A stretch of DNA of 64,000 nucleotides, taken from the NCBI GenBank assembly GCA_965237595.1, contig CBDEFY010000006.1:744001-808000 (forward strand), in the 5' to 3' direction. Under the pieces are notes generated by a model, which saw only the letters and a program-made list of their open reading frames with translations, was not told where the DNA came from and did not search any database. Position numbers and translations under genes: made by a program. This DNA is from UBA9611 sp965237595 (GTDB taxonomy: Bacteria > Chloroflexota > Dehalococcoidia > Lucifugimonadales > UBA3495). Below are positions 42,914 through 51,148 of this stretch, in pieces (within the stretch, counting starts at the first letter, position 1; every line of letters begins with the position of its first letter).

Positions 42914-43579
42914 CTACTGAGGCGGGACGGCGTACAGGCGCCCCAGGACGGTAGCCGCGGCAGCGATGACGGCGATGGCCTCCCGCTGCGACGTCGGGCC
43001 TTCCAGCGAGTGGCTCGACTCTCCCGCCGCCTCTCTCACGGTCTCGCAGCAAGACAGCACAAAGCCTTCAACCAAGCCGCGCTCCCTCGCCTTTACAAGC
43101 ATCCCTATGAATGGGCCGTCAGCTATGCCACATTGCATCAGGGCCGCCTGGACCGCCGCACGGCAAAAGACAGCCATAGCGGGCCAGGAACCGTTCCGGT
43201 AGTGGCGGGCGACGGTTTTCATGTGGTGTAGAGACTCTGCCGGGATGCACTCCGCGCTCAGAGTGGCAAGCAGCGGCGGTGGAACGGCCAGCCCGGGTTC
43301 CAGCAGTTCAGGCGGCGCTATGAGCATCCCGCCAATGGCTCCCGGAACCGGCGGTAAGTCCACAAACTCGGGCACCGAACCTTGGAAGATCAGGTCAACG
43401 TCTCCTGTCCGTATCCTGAATAGGGCCTGGCAGGGATGGCACCGTATCGGGCCGTCGTAGAAGGCGTAGGTCCTGTTATCCAGCTTGATTTCGGACCCGC
43501 AGCCGGGGCAGCGAACATCTGGCACGAGATGATGCTCCTTTTGCTTCTCTTGGGTGATTTCTCTATCTTGAATGACCAT
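42914..43579 (-). CDS. zinc-ribbon protein with DUF4145-like domain
   Basis: The 221-residue protein starts at an ATG (VIQDREITQE) with AAGGAG eleven bases upstream. An N-terminal zinc ribbon (CPGCGSEIKL, then CHPCQALF) is followed by a proline-rich linker and a helical region ARHYRNGSWPAMAVFCRAAV with LVKARERGLVEGF, the pattern of DUF4145 (HEPN-like) proteins. DUF4145 proteins are frequent in restriction and defence gene clusters. It is the first gene of the helicase operon. Part of its leader is duplicated at 28.5 kb. Confidence 0.65.
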   Translation of the reverse strand: MVIQDREITQEKQKEHHLVPDVRCPGCGSEIKLDNRTYAFYDGPIRCHPCQALFRIRTGDVDLIFQGSVPEFVDLPPVPGAIGGMLIAPPELLEPGLAVPPPLLATLSAECIPAESLHHMKTVARHYRNGSWPAMAVFCRAAVQAALMQCGIADGPFIGMLVKARERGLVEGFVLSCCETVREAAGESSHSLEGPTSQREAIAVIAAAATVLGRLYAVPPQ

Positions 43580-43639
43580 TGTAGATTCTACTCCTTGAGT
43601 CGAATTAGGTGCTACATGCTCCGGGGAATTCATGCTAAG

Positions 43640-43801
43640 ATGCACTCGCATCAGTTCAGCCAGGTGGAAACCTTCCGCGAAATAGTCTGGCTAACACGCG
43701 ATCCACGCAGCGCCGGGCTCGTCCTTTTGCTCGCTGGGGCAATTACCGCTTGGCTGCTTCTTGGCACTAGCGGGTGCTTAGGAGCAGCCCGAGGGGGTTA
43801 A
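43640..43801 (+). CDS. small single-span membrane protein
   Basis: A 53-residue frame with a soluble N-terminus (HSHQFSQVETFREIV) and one membrane segment (AGLVLLLAGAITAWLLLG). It ends three bases before the next small gene. Unknown family. It diverges from the DUF4145 operon across a 60 bp spacer. Confidence 0.5.
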   Translation: MHSHQFSQVETFREIVWLTRDPRSAGLVLLLAGAITAWLLLGTSGCLGAARGG

Positions 43802-43804
43802 CTG

Positions 43805-44047
43805 ATGACGGATACTGGAGGGGAACTACCCCTGATCGTATCTATTCCCTTTGCTTTAGCTGTAGTCGCCCTTGTCTTTACTGCAATGTTCACGTTGTTT
43901 TTTATAGCTATTCAAATCCGGACTGGGCAGGGTACTCGCTTGGTTCCAACCCGCTGGTCACGCCGGATAGGGCGGGTGACAGCTTGGCTTTGGATTCTCA
44001 GTGGTCTTCTGATTGTCGTGACTCTGCTCCTTGGTTTCCTTCAGTGA
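43805..44047 (+). CDS. small two-span membrane protein
   Basis: The 80-residue protein has two hydrophobic segments (about 9-33 and 58-78) joined by a basic loop (PTRWSRRIGR). GAGGGGG stands seven bases upstream of the ATG. Its end overlaps the convergent 62-residue gene by 50 bases. I do not recognise it. Together with its neighbour it could be a small membrane module. Confidence 0.55.
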   Translation: MTDTGGELPLIVSIPFALAVVALVFTAMFTLFFIAIQIRTGQGTRLVPTRWSRRIGRVTAWLWILSGLLIVVTLLLGFLQ

Positions 44048-44186
44048 GAATATCTGCATGAGCGTTGATTACGGTAGCGATGTTCCGGTGAACCACCAAC
44101 AACGTTGCGGATAGACCGGCAAAAACAAGTGCACCGAGCCCGAGCAAAAACAAAAGGCCTCGGATATCTACTCCTAGAAACTCCAC
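43998..44186 (-). CDS. small single-span membrane protein
   Basis: A GTG six bases after a perfect AAGGAGG opens a 62-residue frame with one membrane segment (LLFLLGLGALVFAGLSATLL) and a polar, acidic C-terminus. The strong ribosome site is the main support. Its 3' end overlaps the convergent 80-residue gene. Confidence 0.6.
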   Translation of the reverse strand: MEFLGVDIRGLLFLLGLGALVFAGLSATLLVVHRNIATVINAHADILTEGNQGAESRQSEDH

Positions 44187-44407
44187 TTTATTCCTCCTTA
44201 GATTTTGGGTCAGATTTGTGCCTGGGAACCGGGAAATCCGGGAAATTCGTGCCTGCGGCGGATTTTTTGCGTGTTACATTTACTTTCTAGCTACTTGTCA
44301 GCGATTTCATGCGCTCCATTCCCGCTTGGTGACAGTTTCGGTGCAGATTCCTTGGGACTATGTATGTAAAGTTAACTTATGCACCTCCCTCGATTATTTG
44401 ATAGATA

Positions 44408-44437
44408 TTGACAATGAAATCCAACCACCTCTAATAT
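44408..44437 (+). promoter_or_regulatory. candidate distal promoter of the DUF1800 operon
   Basis: TTGACA (44408-44413) and TAATAT (44432-44437) are 18 bp apart. Confidence 0.55.
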
Positions 44438-44468
44438 ATGAAGCTAGAACCAAAGGGCGTAATGCGCC

Positions 44469-44497
44469 TTGAAATTACCCCTTGTCCAGGCTATAAG
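44469..44497 (+). promoter_or_regulatory. candidate proximal promoter of the DUF1800 operon
   Basis: TTGAAA (44469-44474) and TATAAG (44492-44497) are 17 bp apart, about 45 bases before the DUF1800 ATG. Confidence 0.55.
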
Positions 44498-44547
44498 TCC
44501 GGTATGTCTTACCGAATGATTGGGCACCCGCGAATGGAAGGAGCAAT

Positions 44548-45951
44548 ATGAGTAATCAGGATATCGCCTTAATGGCCCACCTCATGCGCCGCGCTGGATT
44601 TGGCGCCACCCGGGATGAACTGGAAGCGAGAGTAGCCAAGGGCTACGAAGCTACCGTGGAAGAACTGCTCAGCTCCGAAGAGCAGGAAGAACTCGACCGC
44701 AATGAAATGATGCGGTACCACCCGTGGGCCTGGCGGCCGGGAACACTCCCCGGCATGGGCGCCGCTGAGTGGCTGCACGACTTGGTCAACACCAAGCGCC
44801 CCCTGGAAGAAAAGATGGCGCTGTTCTGGCACGGCATCTTCGCCACCGGCGTCTCCAAGGTGGACCATTACGACGACGTCATGGACATGATCTTCAAGTT
44901 CCGCCAGAAGGGCATGGGCGACTTCCGCGAACTGCTCCTTGAAATGGCCAAGGACCCAGCCATGATTTATTGGTTGGACAACTGCGATAACCACGCCGAC
45001 GCGGTCAACGAGAACTGGGGCCGTGAATTGCTGGAGCTCTTCAGCATGGGCGTTGGCAACTACACCGAGGAAGACGTCCGAGATTGCTCCCGGTCCTTCA
45101 CCGGCTGGACCATACAACCCAAGCTGCCCAGGGGCCCTATCGGCCGCCATGACTGGTTCTTTGAATTCAAGGAGGAAGACCACGACGACTCCGACAAGAC
45201 CTTCTTGAACCACACCGGCAATTTCGACGGCGATGACATCATCCGCTTCATCAGCGAAGACCCGGCCTGCGCCCGGTTCATCGCCCGTCACCTGTACAAC
45301 TTCTTCGTGGCCGACGAGGCCCAGGTGCCCGCATGGTCGGTGACCCCGCCCCGTGATCCCGAAGCCGTCGACCTGCTGGCCAACACACTGATGAACAACA
45401 ACTACGACATGCGCACCACCCTTCGCGTGCTGTTCAACTCAGACTTCTTCAAGAACTCCCGCTTCGATCGCCTGAAGAACCCCACCGAAGTGGTGGTAGG
45501 GACTCTCCGGCTGGTCGGCGGCGCCGAGTTCCCCGCCCCCGGCATCGGAGACCTTTCCCGCCAGCCCAACTACATGGGCCAAGACCTGCTTAACCCGCCC
45601 AGCGTTGAGGGTTGGCACACCGGCGCCGAGTGGATCAACAGCGGCTCCCTGATGCGCCGCGTCAACTTCACCGCCGAACTGGTAGGCGATGTCTCACGAC
45701 CCGGAATCAGGAACATGGTCGACCGGCTTATCGCCCAAGGCGACACTACGCCCGAGAACGTTGTCGACGGCTGCCTGGACCTCATGGGTCCCTTGGAGGT
45801 AAACCCGGAGAGCCACGTTGAGTTGGTCGGCTTCGTCACCGAAGGCGGAGACTTCTCCTGGGACTCGGCGGATAGCATAGAGAAATCCACGGTTCGCGTA
45901 TCCGAGTTGCTCCAACTGATTGTCTCGTTGCGCGAATACCAGTACGCCTAA
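44548..45951 (+). CDS. DUF1800 family protein
   Basis: The 467-residue protein has the family marks HLMRRAGFGATRDEL near the start, KMALFWHGIFATG, NENWGRELLELFSMGVGNY and CSRSFTGWTIQP. DUF1800 and DUF1501 proteins are nearly always encoded together; their activity is unknown, with proposed roles outside the cytoplasm. No signal peptide is evident here. AAGGAG is five bases upstream. It starts the three-gene operon. Confidence 0.95.
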   Translation: MSNQDIALMAHLMRRAGFGATRDELEARVAKGYEATVEELLSSEEQEELDRNEMMRYHPWAWRPGTLPGMGAAEWLHDLVNTKRPLEEKMALFWHGIFATGVSKVDHYDDVMDMIFKFRQKGMGDFRELLLEMAKDPAMIYWLDNCDNHADAVNENWGRELLELFSMGVGNYTEEDVRDCSRSFTGWTIQPKLPRGPIGRHDWFFEFKEEDHDDSDKTFLNHTGNFDGDDIIRFISEDPACARFIARHLYNFFVADEAQVPAWSVTPPRDPEAVDLLANTLMNNNYDMRTTLRVLFNSDFFKNSRFDRLKNPTEVVVGTLRLVGGAEFPAPGIGDLSRQPNYMGQDLLNPPSVEGWHTGAEWINSGSLMRRVNFTAELVGDVSRPGIRNMVDRLIAQGDTTPENVVDGCLDLMGPLEVNPESHVELVGFVTEGGDFSWDSADSIEKSTVRVSELLQLIVSLREYQYA

Positions 45952-45973
45952 ATCGTAGGAGGATAGCTAACTG

Positions 45974-47104
45974 ATGACTAGCACAAAGAAAGACCCGGTC
46001 CTGGTTGTATTCCAGTTGTCGGGGGGTAATGACTACCTAAACACGGTTATCCCCTACTCCAATCCGCTGTACCACGACAACCGGCCCACGGTCGGAATCG
46101 CCGAAGACCGCGTGATCAAGATCGACGACAAAATGGGGTTCCATCCTGAGATGGGGCCTCTGAAGAAAGTCTATGATCGTGGTGATATGGCTATCATCCA
46201 CGGCATCGGCTACCCCAAATCTCCTCGCTCCCACTTCCGCTCCATGGACATCTGGCACACCTGTGAGCCCATCGCGTTGGGAACCGAGGGTTGGCTGGGC
46301 CGCGCCACCCGCGACCTGGACCCCGGCAAGGAGAACGTCCTGACCACGGTGAGCTTCGGTCCCTCCCTGTTCCGGGCCCTGACCCTGACGGGTACCCCGG
46401 TGGCGGTGGTTGACGACCTGGACAACTACGGCCTGCTTCCCGGTATCACCGAAAAGGAACAGCGGAACAAGATTCTGGACCGCTTCGCCCGGATGTATTC
46501 GCCAGCCATTGGCAGCAGCGCGATAATGGACTATATGGGCCAGACCGGCTTGGACACCCTGGAGGGCGCCGACATCCTGAACAAAGCCCCCGGGTTGTAC
46601 TCCTCAAACGTGGAGTACCCCGACACCCCCATCGCCAAGAAGCTGAAGGGCATCGCCCAAGTGCACATGGCCAATTTCGGCACCCGCATCTTCTACGTTG
46701 ACCACGGCAGCTTCGACAGCCACTCCAACCAGAACGGCATGGCCGACAAACTATGGAAGGATGTTTCCGAGGGCCTGGACGCTTTCTTGGACGACCTCCG
46801 CGAGCACGACGTCAGCGACAACGTTGCTGTCTTGATGTTCACCGAATTCGGCCGTCGGACCCATGACAACGGCTCCGGCACCGACCACGGCGCCGGCGGA
46901 GCGGCCTTCATGTTCGGCGACGGAGTCAAGGGCGGCCAGTACAGCGAGTTCCCATCCATGGAAGAAAAGGACTTGGAACAGGGCGACGTCGTACCCAATT
47001 ACGACTTCCGCGGCCTGTACACTACGATCATAGAAGACTGGATGGGCCTGGACGGCAAACCCATTGTGGACGGCAGCTTCGAGAAGTTGCCCATCCTCGC
47101 CTAG
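45974..47104 (+). CDS. DUF1501 family protein (sulfatase-like fold)
   Basis: The 376-residue protein opens with VLVVFQLSGGNDYLNTVIPY, typical of DUF1501, and carries HGIGYPKSPRSHFRSMDIW, DHGSFDSHSNQ, MFTEFGRRTHDNGSGTDHG, which resemble metal-site regions of the alkaline phosphatase/sulfatase superfamily. Many relatives have a Tat signal; none is visible here. AGGAGG lies upstream. It follows DUF1800 after 22 bases. Confidence 0.95.
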   Translation: MTSTKKDPVLVVFQLSGGNDYLNTVIPYSNPLYHDNRPTVGIAEDRVIKIDDKMGFHPEMGPLKKVYDRGDMAIIHGIGYPKSPRSHFRSMDIWHTCEPIALGTEGWLGRATRDLDPGKENVLTTVSFGPSLFRALTLTGTPVAVVDDLDNYGLLPGITEKEQRNKILDRFARMYSPAIGSSAIMDYMGQTGLDTLEGADILNKAPGLYSSNVEYPDTPIAKKLKGIAQVHMANFGTRIFYVDHGSFDSHSNQNGMADKLWKDVSEGLDAFLDDLREHDVSDNVAVLMFTEFGRRTHDNGSGTDHGAGGAAFMFGDGVKGGQYSEFPSMEEKDLEQGDVVPNYDFRGLYTTIIEDWMGLDGKPIVDGSFEKLPILA

Positions 47105-47155
47105 GCACATCGAACGCCGGAGGCCCGCGGGAGCCGGTCGATAATGTCGACTTGA

Positions 47156-47181
47156 TACGGGCGGCGCATGCGCCGCCCGTA
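47156..47181. repeat. perfect 26 bp GC palindrome
   Basis: TACGGGCGGCGCA is followed directly by its reverse complement. It lies between the DUF1501 and NHL genes, where it could attenuate or stabilise the transcript. The related string GGCTGCGCCGCCCG occurs near 25904 and 51134, so it may be a dispersed REP-like unit. Confidence 0.85.
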
Positions 47182-47274
47182 ACTTAAGATGCCCCGGCAA
47201 ACAGTCCATCTAAAACGCACTGAAAACACTAGGGGAATCACGTTACGCCGGGCACCAACAGACGGAGGAAAATA

Positions 47275-48339
47275 ATGCTTACGGAAACAGTGGCAGGGCG
47301 AACCTACGACTATACCCATAACGTGGGCCGGGGCGCCCAGACCGGGATGGGCTTCAGCTCCCCCGTGTCCATGACCTTCGGCCCCGACGGCACCGTGTAC
47401 GTGGCCAACCGGGGCAGCGAGAGCATCAGCAACGTCGGCTGGAACCGCACCGGCGTAGGCCAGCGGGTCTGCAAGCTCACCATAGGGGCCGAGTGGGGCG
47501 AAGAAGAGTTCCTGGGTGAATTCAGCAAATACGGCGACGGCGACGGCCAATTCATTTGGCCGGCCGGCATCGCTTCCGACAGCCAGGGTCAACTGTTCGT
47601 CACCGACGAGTGGCTGAACCGCGTGTCGGTATTCGACAAAGAGGGCGGGTTCGTCCGCTCCTTCGACACCGTCCAACCCGGCGACAGCGAACCCAATGGC
47701 TCGTCCGGCATCGCAATCGCCGCCGACGGCACCATCTATGTCTCCGACGGCCGCAGCCACAAGGTGCGGATGTTCAAGAATGATGGCTCCTTCATCGGTT
47801 CCTTCGGCACCCAAGGCGTGAGCGAAGGCCAGTTGGACTCCCCTTGGGGCATCACCGTGGACCAAGACGGCAAGGTGTATGTCGCCGACTTCAAGAACCA
47901 CCGCGTCCAGAAGTTCTCCGCCGACGGCAAGTTCGAGGCCCAGATCGGGCGGCCCGGCAACAAGAAAGGCGACCTGAACTTCCCCACCGACGTGGCCGTT
48001 GACTCCGACGGCGACGTTTATGTCTGCGACTGGAGCAAGAACCGCTGGGACCGGGGCCGGATTCACATCTTCACCCCCGAAGGCCAGTTCCTGACCTCCC
48101 TGGCTGGCGACGCCCAACAACTGTCGGCCTGGGCCCAGATCACCGTGGACGCCAACGCCGACTACGCCAAGCGGCGCCGGGAAGTCCACAGCACCGAACC
48201 GGAGTGGACCTTCGCCCAGCCCACCGGGGTGGAATGGGACACAGCCAACAACCGCCTGATGGTGTGCGACACTCAGCGCAGCCGCCTGCAGATCTACAAG
48301 AAGCAGGCGGGCTACCTGATACCGCAGCTCAATCTCTGA
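47275..48339 (+). CDS. NHL-repeat beta-propeller protein
   Basis: The 354-residue protein is a six-bladed NHL-type propeller. Repeats of the form F.GP.G..YVA.RG, WPAGIASDSQGQLFVTDEW, SSGIAIAADGTIYVSDG, SPWGITVDQDGKVYVADF and FPTDVAVDSDGDVYVCDW follow at about 45-50 residue spacing. It likely binds a ligand or protein; no catalytic site is claimed. No signal peptide is seen. GGAGG precedes the ATG by six bases. It is the last gene of the operon and a strong terminator follows. Confidence 0.92.
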   Translation: MLTETVAGRTYDYTHNVGRGAQTGMGFSSPVSMTFGPDGTVYVANRGSESISNVGWNRTGVGQRVCKLTIGAEWGEEEFLGEFSKYGDGDGQFIWPAGIASDSQGQLFVTDEWLNRVSVFDKEGGFVRSFDTVQPGDSEPNGSSGIAIAADGTIYVSDGRSHKVRMFKNDGSFIGSFGTQGVSEGQLDSPWGITVDQDGKVYVADFKNHRVQKFSADGKFEAQIGRPGNKKGDLNFPTDVAVDSDGDVYVCDWSKNRWDRGRIHIFTPEGQFLTSLAGDAQQLSAWAQITVDANADYAKRRREVHSTEPEWTFAQPTGVEWDTANNRLMVCDTQRSRLQIYKKQAGYLIPQLNL

Positions 48340-48386
48340 TTCCCAAGAATCACGGCCCCGGCCGTGGCGTATCAAATGGACATCAT

Positions 48387-48427
48387 CCCTTGGCGGAGCC
48401 GTAAAGGTCTCCGCCAAGGGTATTTTT
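48387..48427 (+). terminator. intrinsic terminator of the DUF1800-DUF1501-NHL operon
   Basis: A perfect 12 bp stem CCCTTGGCGGAG/CTCCGCCAAGGG around a ten-base loop is followed by TATTTTT. Confidence 0.92.
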
Positions 48428-48520
48428 AGACCATGCCAAGACGCCCCAAATCAGAATTCCCAGGACTTTGGGGACCAATGATTACATCAGAACTGCCCGC
48501 ATGGCGGCGCTGCCTACGTT

Positions 48521-48856
48521 ATGCCTGAACCAATGGAACCAGAAGCCGAGGCCCGTTTCCTCAAGATGGCAATTGAACAACCCGCTATGACCTGCGCCCA
48601 AGCCCCGGACGAGATTCTTGAGGCCGCCTCCGCCGAGGCCGAGCCGACGCCGTTCATGGAGGAATACTTCGCCACCGGCCACGCCGAATGGCTGGCCGTC
48701 AAACACGGACGGCGGATAAGCTTGCCCCAAACTCTCATGGACCGGGCCATTCTGGTACTCTGGAACCGGGCCGGCCTGCTCCAAACCGACCGCCTGCTGG
48801 GCCAACCCAGCCCCGACGCCGACAAACCCTTCTTCAGCGACGAGGGGTTGTACTAG
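48521..48856 (+). CDS. hypothetical protein
   Basis: A 111-residue acidic protein (EPEAEARFLKMAIEQPAMT, then PTPFMEEYFATGHAEWLAV, ending PFFSDEGLY). I do not recognise a family; the length and codon use look genuine, but the ribosome site is poor. It is isolated between the terminator and a repeat-rich spacer. Confidence 0.5.
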   Translation: MPEPMEPEAEARFLKMAIEQPAMTCAQAPDEILEAASAEAEPTPFMEEYFATGHAEWLAVKHGRRISLPQTLMDRAILVLWNRAGLLQTDRLLGQPSPDADKPFFSDEGLY

Positions 48857-48860
48857 CGTA

Positions 48861-48954
48861 TATTGAACCTGTCAGTCTGACATTTGACCTGTGGCTCTGA
48901 TATTTAGCCTGTCATTCTGACCCCGACGTCAGTCGGGGGAAGAATCTCATTGCC
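48861..48954 (+). repeat. three 20 bp tandem units joined to an interspersed repeat
   Basis: Units at 48861, 48881 and 48901 share the pattern ATTT.ACCTGT...TCTGA. The third leads into GTCATTCTGA, a CCCCGAC/GTCGGGG hairpin and AAGAATCTCATTGCC, which recurs in inverted orientation at 50492-50532. Repeats of this GTCATTCTGA...GAAGAATCTC type are frequent in Dehalococcoidia. Confidence 0.65.
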
Positions 48955-49069
48955 ACAACAAAACACTTTCCAGCGAAAGCAGCGCAAAAAACTTGGAAGA
49001 GCCGGTCGAGACTGGGGGAGTAGTGGGATTTCCGCCACGCCAAAGCTCAAGAACGACAGGGGGTAAACC

Positions 49070-50263
49070 ATGGCCGAACGATTCAGCTACGACAGCCTCT
49101 TCTCGGCGACGTCGCGGGACGCCCCTCCGGGCGCATTCCGGCATGCCAAGTACGACTTTGCCGTCGCCTACCCCGACCCGGACACCCTGCCTCTCGGCGA
49201 ATTGATTGACTCATTGAAGAGCGGGTTTGAGCGGGAGGGCCGCGACCTGGCCTACTACTCCGATTCATCGGGCTACCCGGAACTACGGCGCCTGGTGGCC
49301 AAGAAACTGGCCCGCGAACGCAACATGAAAGTGGCGGCCGACGACGTGGTGCTGACCTCCGGGTCCGGCGAGGCCATCGGAATCGTCGTACAGGCCCTTA
49401 CCAACCCCGGCGACGTGGTATTAACAGAGGAGTTTGTCTACCTAGGCACCCTGAACCAGATGCGCCGCTATGGGGCCGACGTGGTTGGCGTCAAATGCGA
49501 TGACGACGGTATCCTGCCCGATGATCTGGAATCGGTCATCACGGAACAAGTTGCCAAGGGCAAGAAGGTCAAGTACCTCTACACTATCCCAACCTTCCAG
49601 AACCCCATGGGCTGGACGATGAACCTGGAACGGCGGAAGCAGGTGCTGGAAGTTACCGGCAAGCACGGCATCCCGGTCTTTGAGGACGATTGCTACGCCG
49701 ATCTGCGTTTCGAGGGCGAGGACGTGACCTCCTTCCACTCCCTGGACGAAACCGGCCGGGTCATCTACGTCGGGTCATTCTCCAAGATTATCGCGCCGGG
49801 CATGCGCATGGGTTACTTGGTGGCCCCTCAAGAGGTCATCAACCGGGCCTGGAGCTTCAAGTCGGGCGGCGCGGTGAGCCAATTTACCGCCCTGGCCGTC
49901 GCCGAATACATGAAGGGCGGCATCGACCAACATATAGAAGCACAGAACCGGTCGCTAATGGCGAAACGCGATGCCATGCTGGCGTCATTGGGCGAGAACT
50001 TCGGCGGCTCCGTAACCTGGACCACCCCCCAAGGCGGGCTCTACGTTTGGGTCAAGTTCCCCGAGGGCACCGACCTGGCGGCGGTGCAGGAGCAGTCCTA
50101 CCAAGAGGGTGTGGGCTACTACAATGGCGCCCAATTCTCGCCTTCGGGGGAAGGGGCCAACTATGTGCGGCTGTGCTTCGGGCACCCGTCGGCTGAGACC
50201 GTCTACGAGGGAATCGGCGAGTTGGCCCGGGTCTTAGACCGGAACGGGGTGTATCCCGGATAG
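49070..50263 (+). CDS. PLP-dependent aminotransferase (2-aminoadipate/MocR-like class I)
   Basis: The 397-residue enzyme has TSGSGEAIGIVVQAL near 95, YTIPTFQNPMGWTM near 165, EDDCYADLRF near 205, the PLP lysine in VGSFSKIIAPGMRMGYL and the substrate arginine in NYVRLCFG. The set is typical of LysN/2-aminoadipate transaminase-like proteins; the substrate is not fixed. CAGGGGG precedes the ATG. Confidence 0.93.
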   Translation: MAERFSYDSLFSATSRDAPPGAFRHAKYDFAVAYPDPDTLPLGELIDSLKSGFEREGRDLAYYSDSSGYPELRRLVAKKLARERNMKVAADDVVLTSGSGEAIGIVVQALTNPGDVVLTEEFVYLGTLNQMRRYGADVVGVKCDDDGILPDDLESVITEQVAKGKKVKYLYTIPTFQNPMGWTMNLERRKQVLEVTGKHGIPVFEDDCYADLRFEGEDVTSFHSLDETGRVIYVGSFSKIIAPGMRMGYLVAPQEVINRAWSFKSGGAVSQFTALAVAEYMKGGIDQHIEAQNRSLMAKRDAMLASLGENFGGSVTWTTPQGGLYVWVKFPEGTDLAAVQEQSYQEGVGYYNGAQFSPSGEGANYVRLCFGHPSAETVYEGIGELARVLDRNGVYPG

Positions 50264-50602
50264 AGTGGTGGTGTTGCGCCCCGGTCCACACAACCGCCTG
50301 TTTGCCGATTCTAGAATCATTGGTTGAGAAGTAGCGCCCCCCATTCTAACCTTCTCCCTCAAGGGGGCGTTGCCTCAAAAGTGATAATGATGGCCTGTGG
50401 CCCCGATTCAATCGGGGCTCTATCTTCGTCCCTCTCTGTCACCGCGAGCGTAGCGAGGGGTCTCATTGCTCTCGGCCAGTCTCGGTATGCTGGCAACGAG
50501 ATTCTTCGCCGCTGCGGCTGGCTCAGAATGACAATTTTGGGGCAATGCCCCTCAAGGGGAAAGAAATTTTGCCTGGTTAAGACCGGGCTAGGGACCCCAG
50601 AC
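50264..50602. other. repeat-bearing intergenic region
   Basis: No gene seen. It has a hairpin CCCCGATT/AATCGGGG (50401-50417) and, at 50492-50532, an inverted copy of the interspersed repeat found at 48911-48954. Confidence 0.55.
50492..50532 (-). repeat. interspersed repeat, inverted copy
   Basis: On the minus strand it reads GTCATTCTGAGCCAGCCGC and then GAAGAATCTCGTTGCC, matching 48911-48954. Confidence 0.6.
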
Positions 50603-51061
50603 CTAATCGTAGGGCATCAACTCGATGCCAAGGCCGTTGGGGTCCTTAACGTAGAACGACCCACCGACCTCCTGGTACTTGACCTTGTTCTGGACCAATC
50701 GGTCCCGCAATTCTTGAAAGGTCTTCCGGGCGATGGGAAGGGCAATGTGCATGACGTTGCCCACTCCCTCCGGCGCCCGCCGCTGCAAACGGGGCACGTG
50801 AGGAAAGTCGAAGAACGCCAGGGACATCCCGTTTCCCATGGCAACGTTCATATGGGTCGACTCGGCAGCGTCCCGGTTGGCAGTCACCCGGATCACCGGC
50901 ATGTCCATGATTTCCGAATAGAACTTGGCGGTCGCCTCCAGGTCCTTGGCGAAGACCGCGATGTGGTTCACGCCCTGAGTGGGGCCATCTTTCCCATCGG
51001 CGGGGATCAAACTGCGGAGCCTCTCCCGCATAGCTTCCGTTGTGCTATCAGACGTTGTCAT
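50603..51061 (-). CDS. VOC-superfamily (glyoxalase-like) protein
   Basis: The 152-residue protein has one vicinal-oxygen-chelate module pair: GVNHIAVFAKDLEATAKFYS near 30, a central metal-ligand region (GVGNVMHIALPI) and YVKDPNGLGIELMPYD at the end. Ligands H and E fit a divalent metal site. The substrate is unknown. GGGAG is seven bases upstream. It lies next to the dihydropyrimidinase-like gene on the same strand. Confidence 0.9.
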   Translation of the reverse strand: MTTSDSTTEAMRERLRSLIPADGKDGPTQGVNHIAVFAKDLEATAKFYSEIMDMPVIRVTANRDAAESTHMNVAMGNGMSLAFFDFPHVPRLQRRAPEGVGNVMHIALPIARKTFQELRDRLVQNKVKYQEVGGSFYVKDPNGLGIELMPYD

Positions 51062-51148
51062 TTGTGTTCTCCCGGTTAATCCATTGGATACTAACCTAGC
51101 CGTCTCAAATCCGAAGAAAAGCCATGAAAACGCGGCTGCGCCGCCCGC

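Larger units (their letters stand above)
44187..44547. other. intergenic region upstream of the DUF1800 operon
   Basis: About 360 bp, AT-richer than its surroundings, with no gene seen. It holds two candidate promoters for the downstream operon. Confidence 0.5.

Noticed and set aside
47101..48417. 438-codon minus-strand frame opposite the NHL gene
   Set aside because: It mirrors the propeller gene; its repeating AVGDV/HGA pattern is the antisense of NHL blades.
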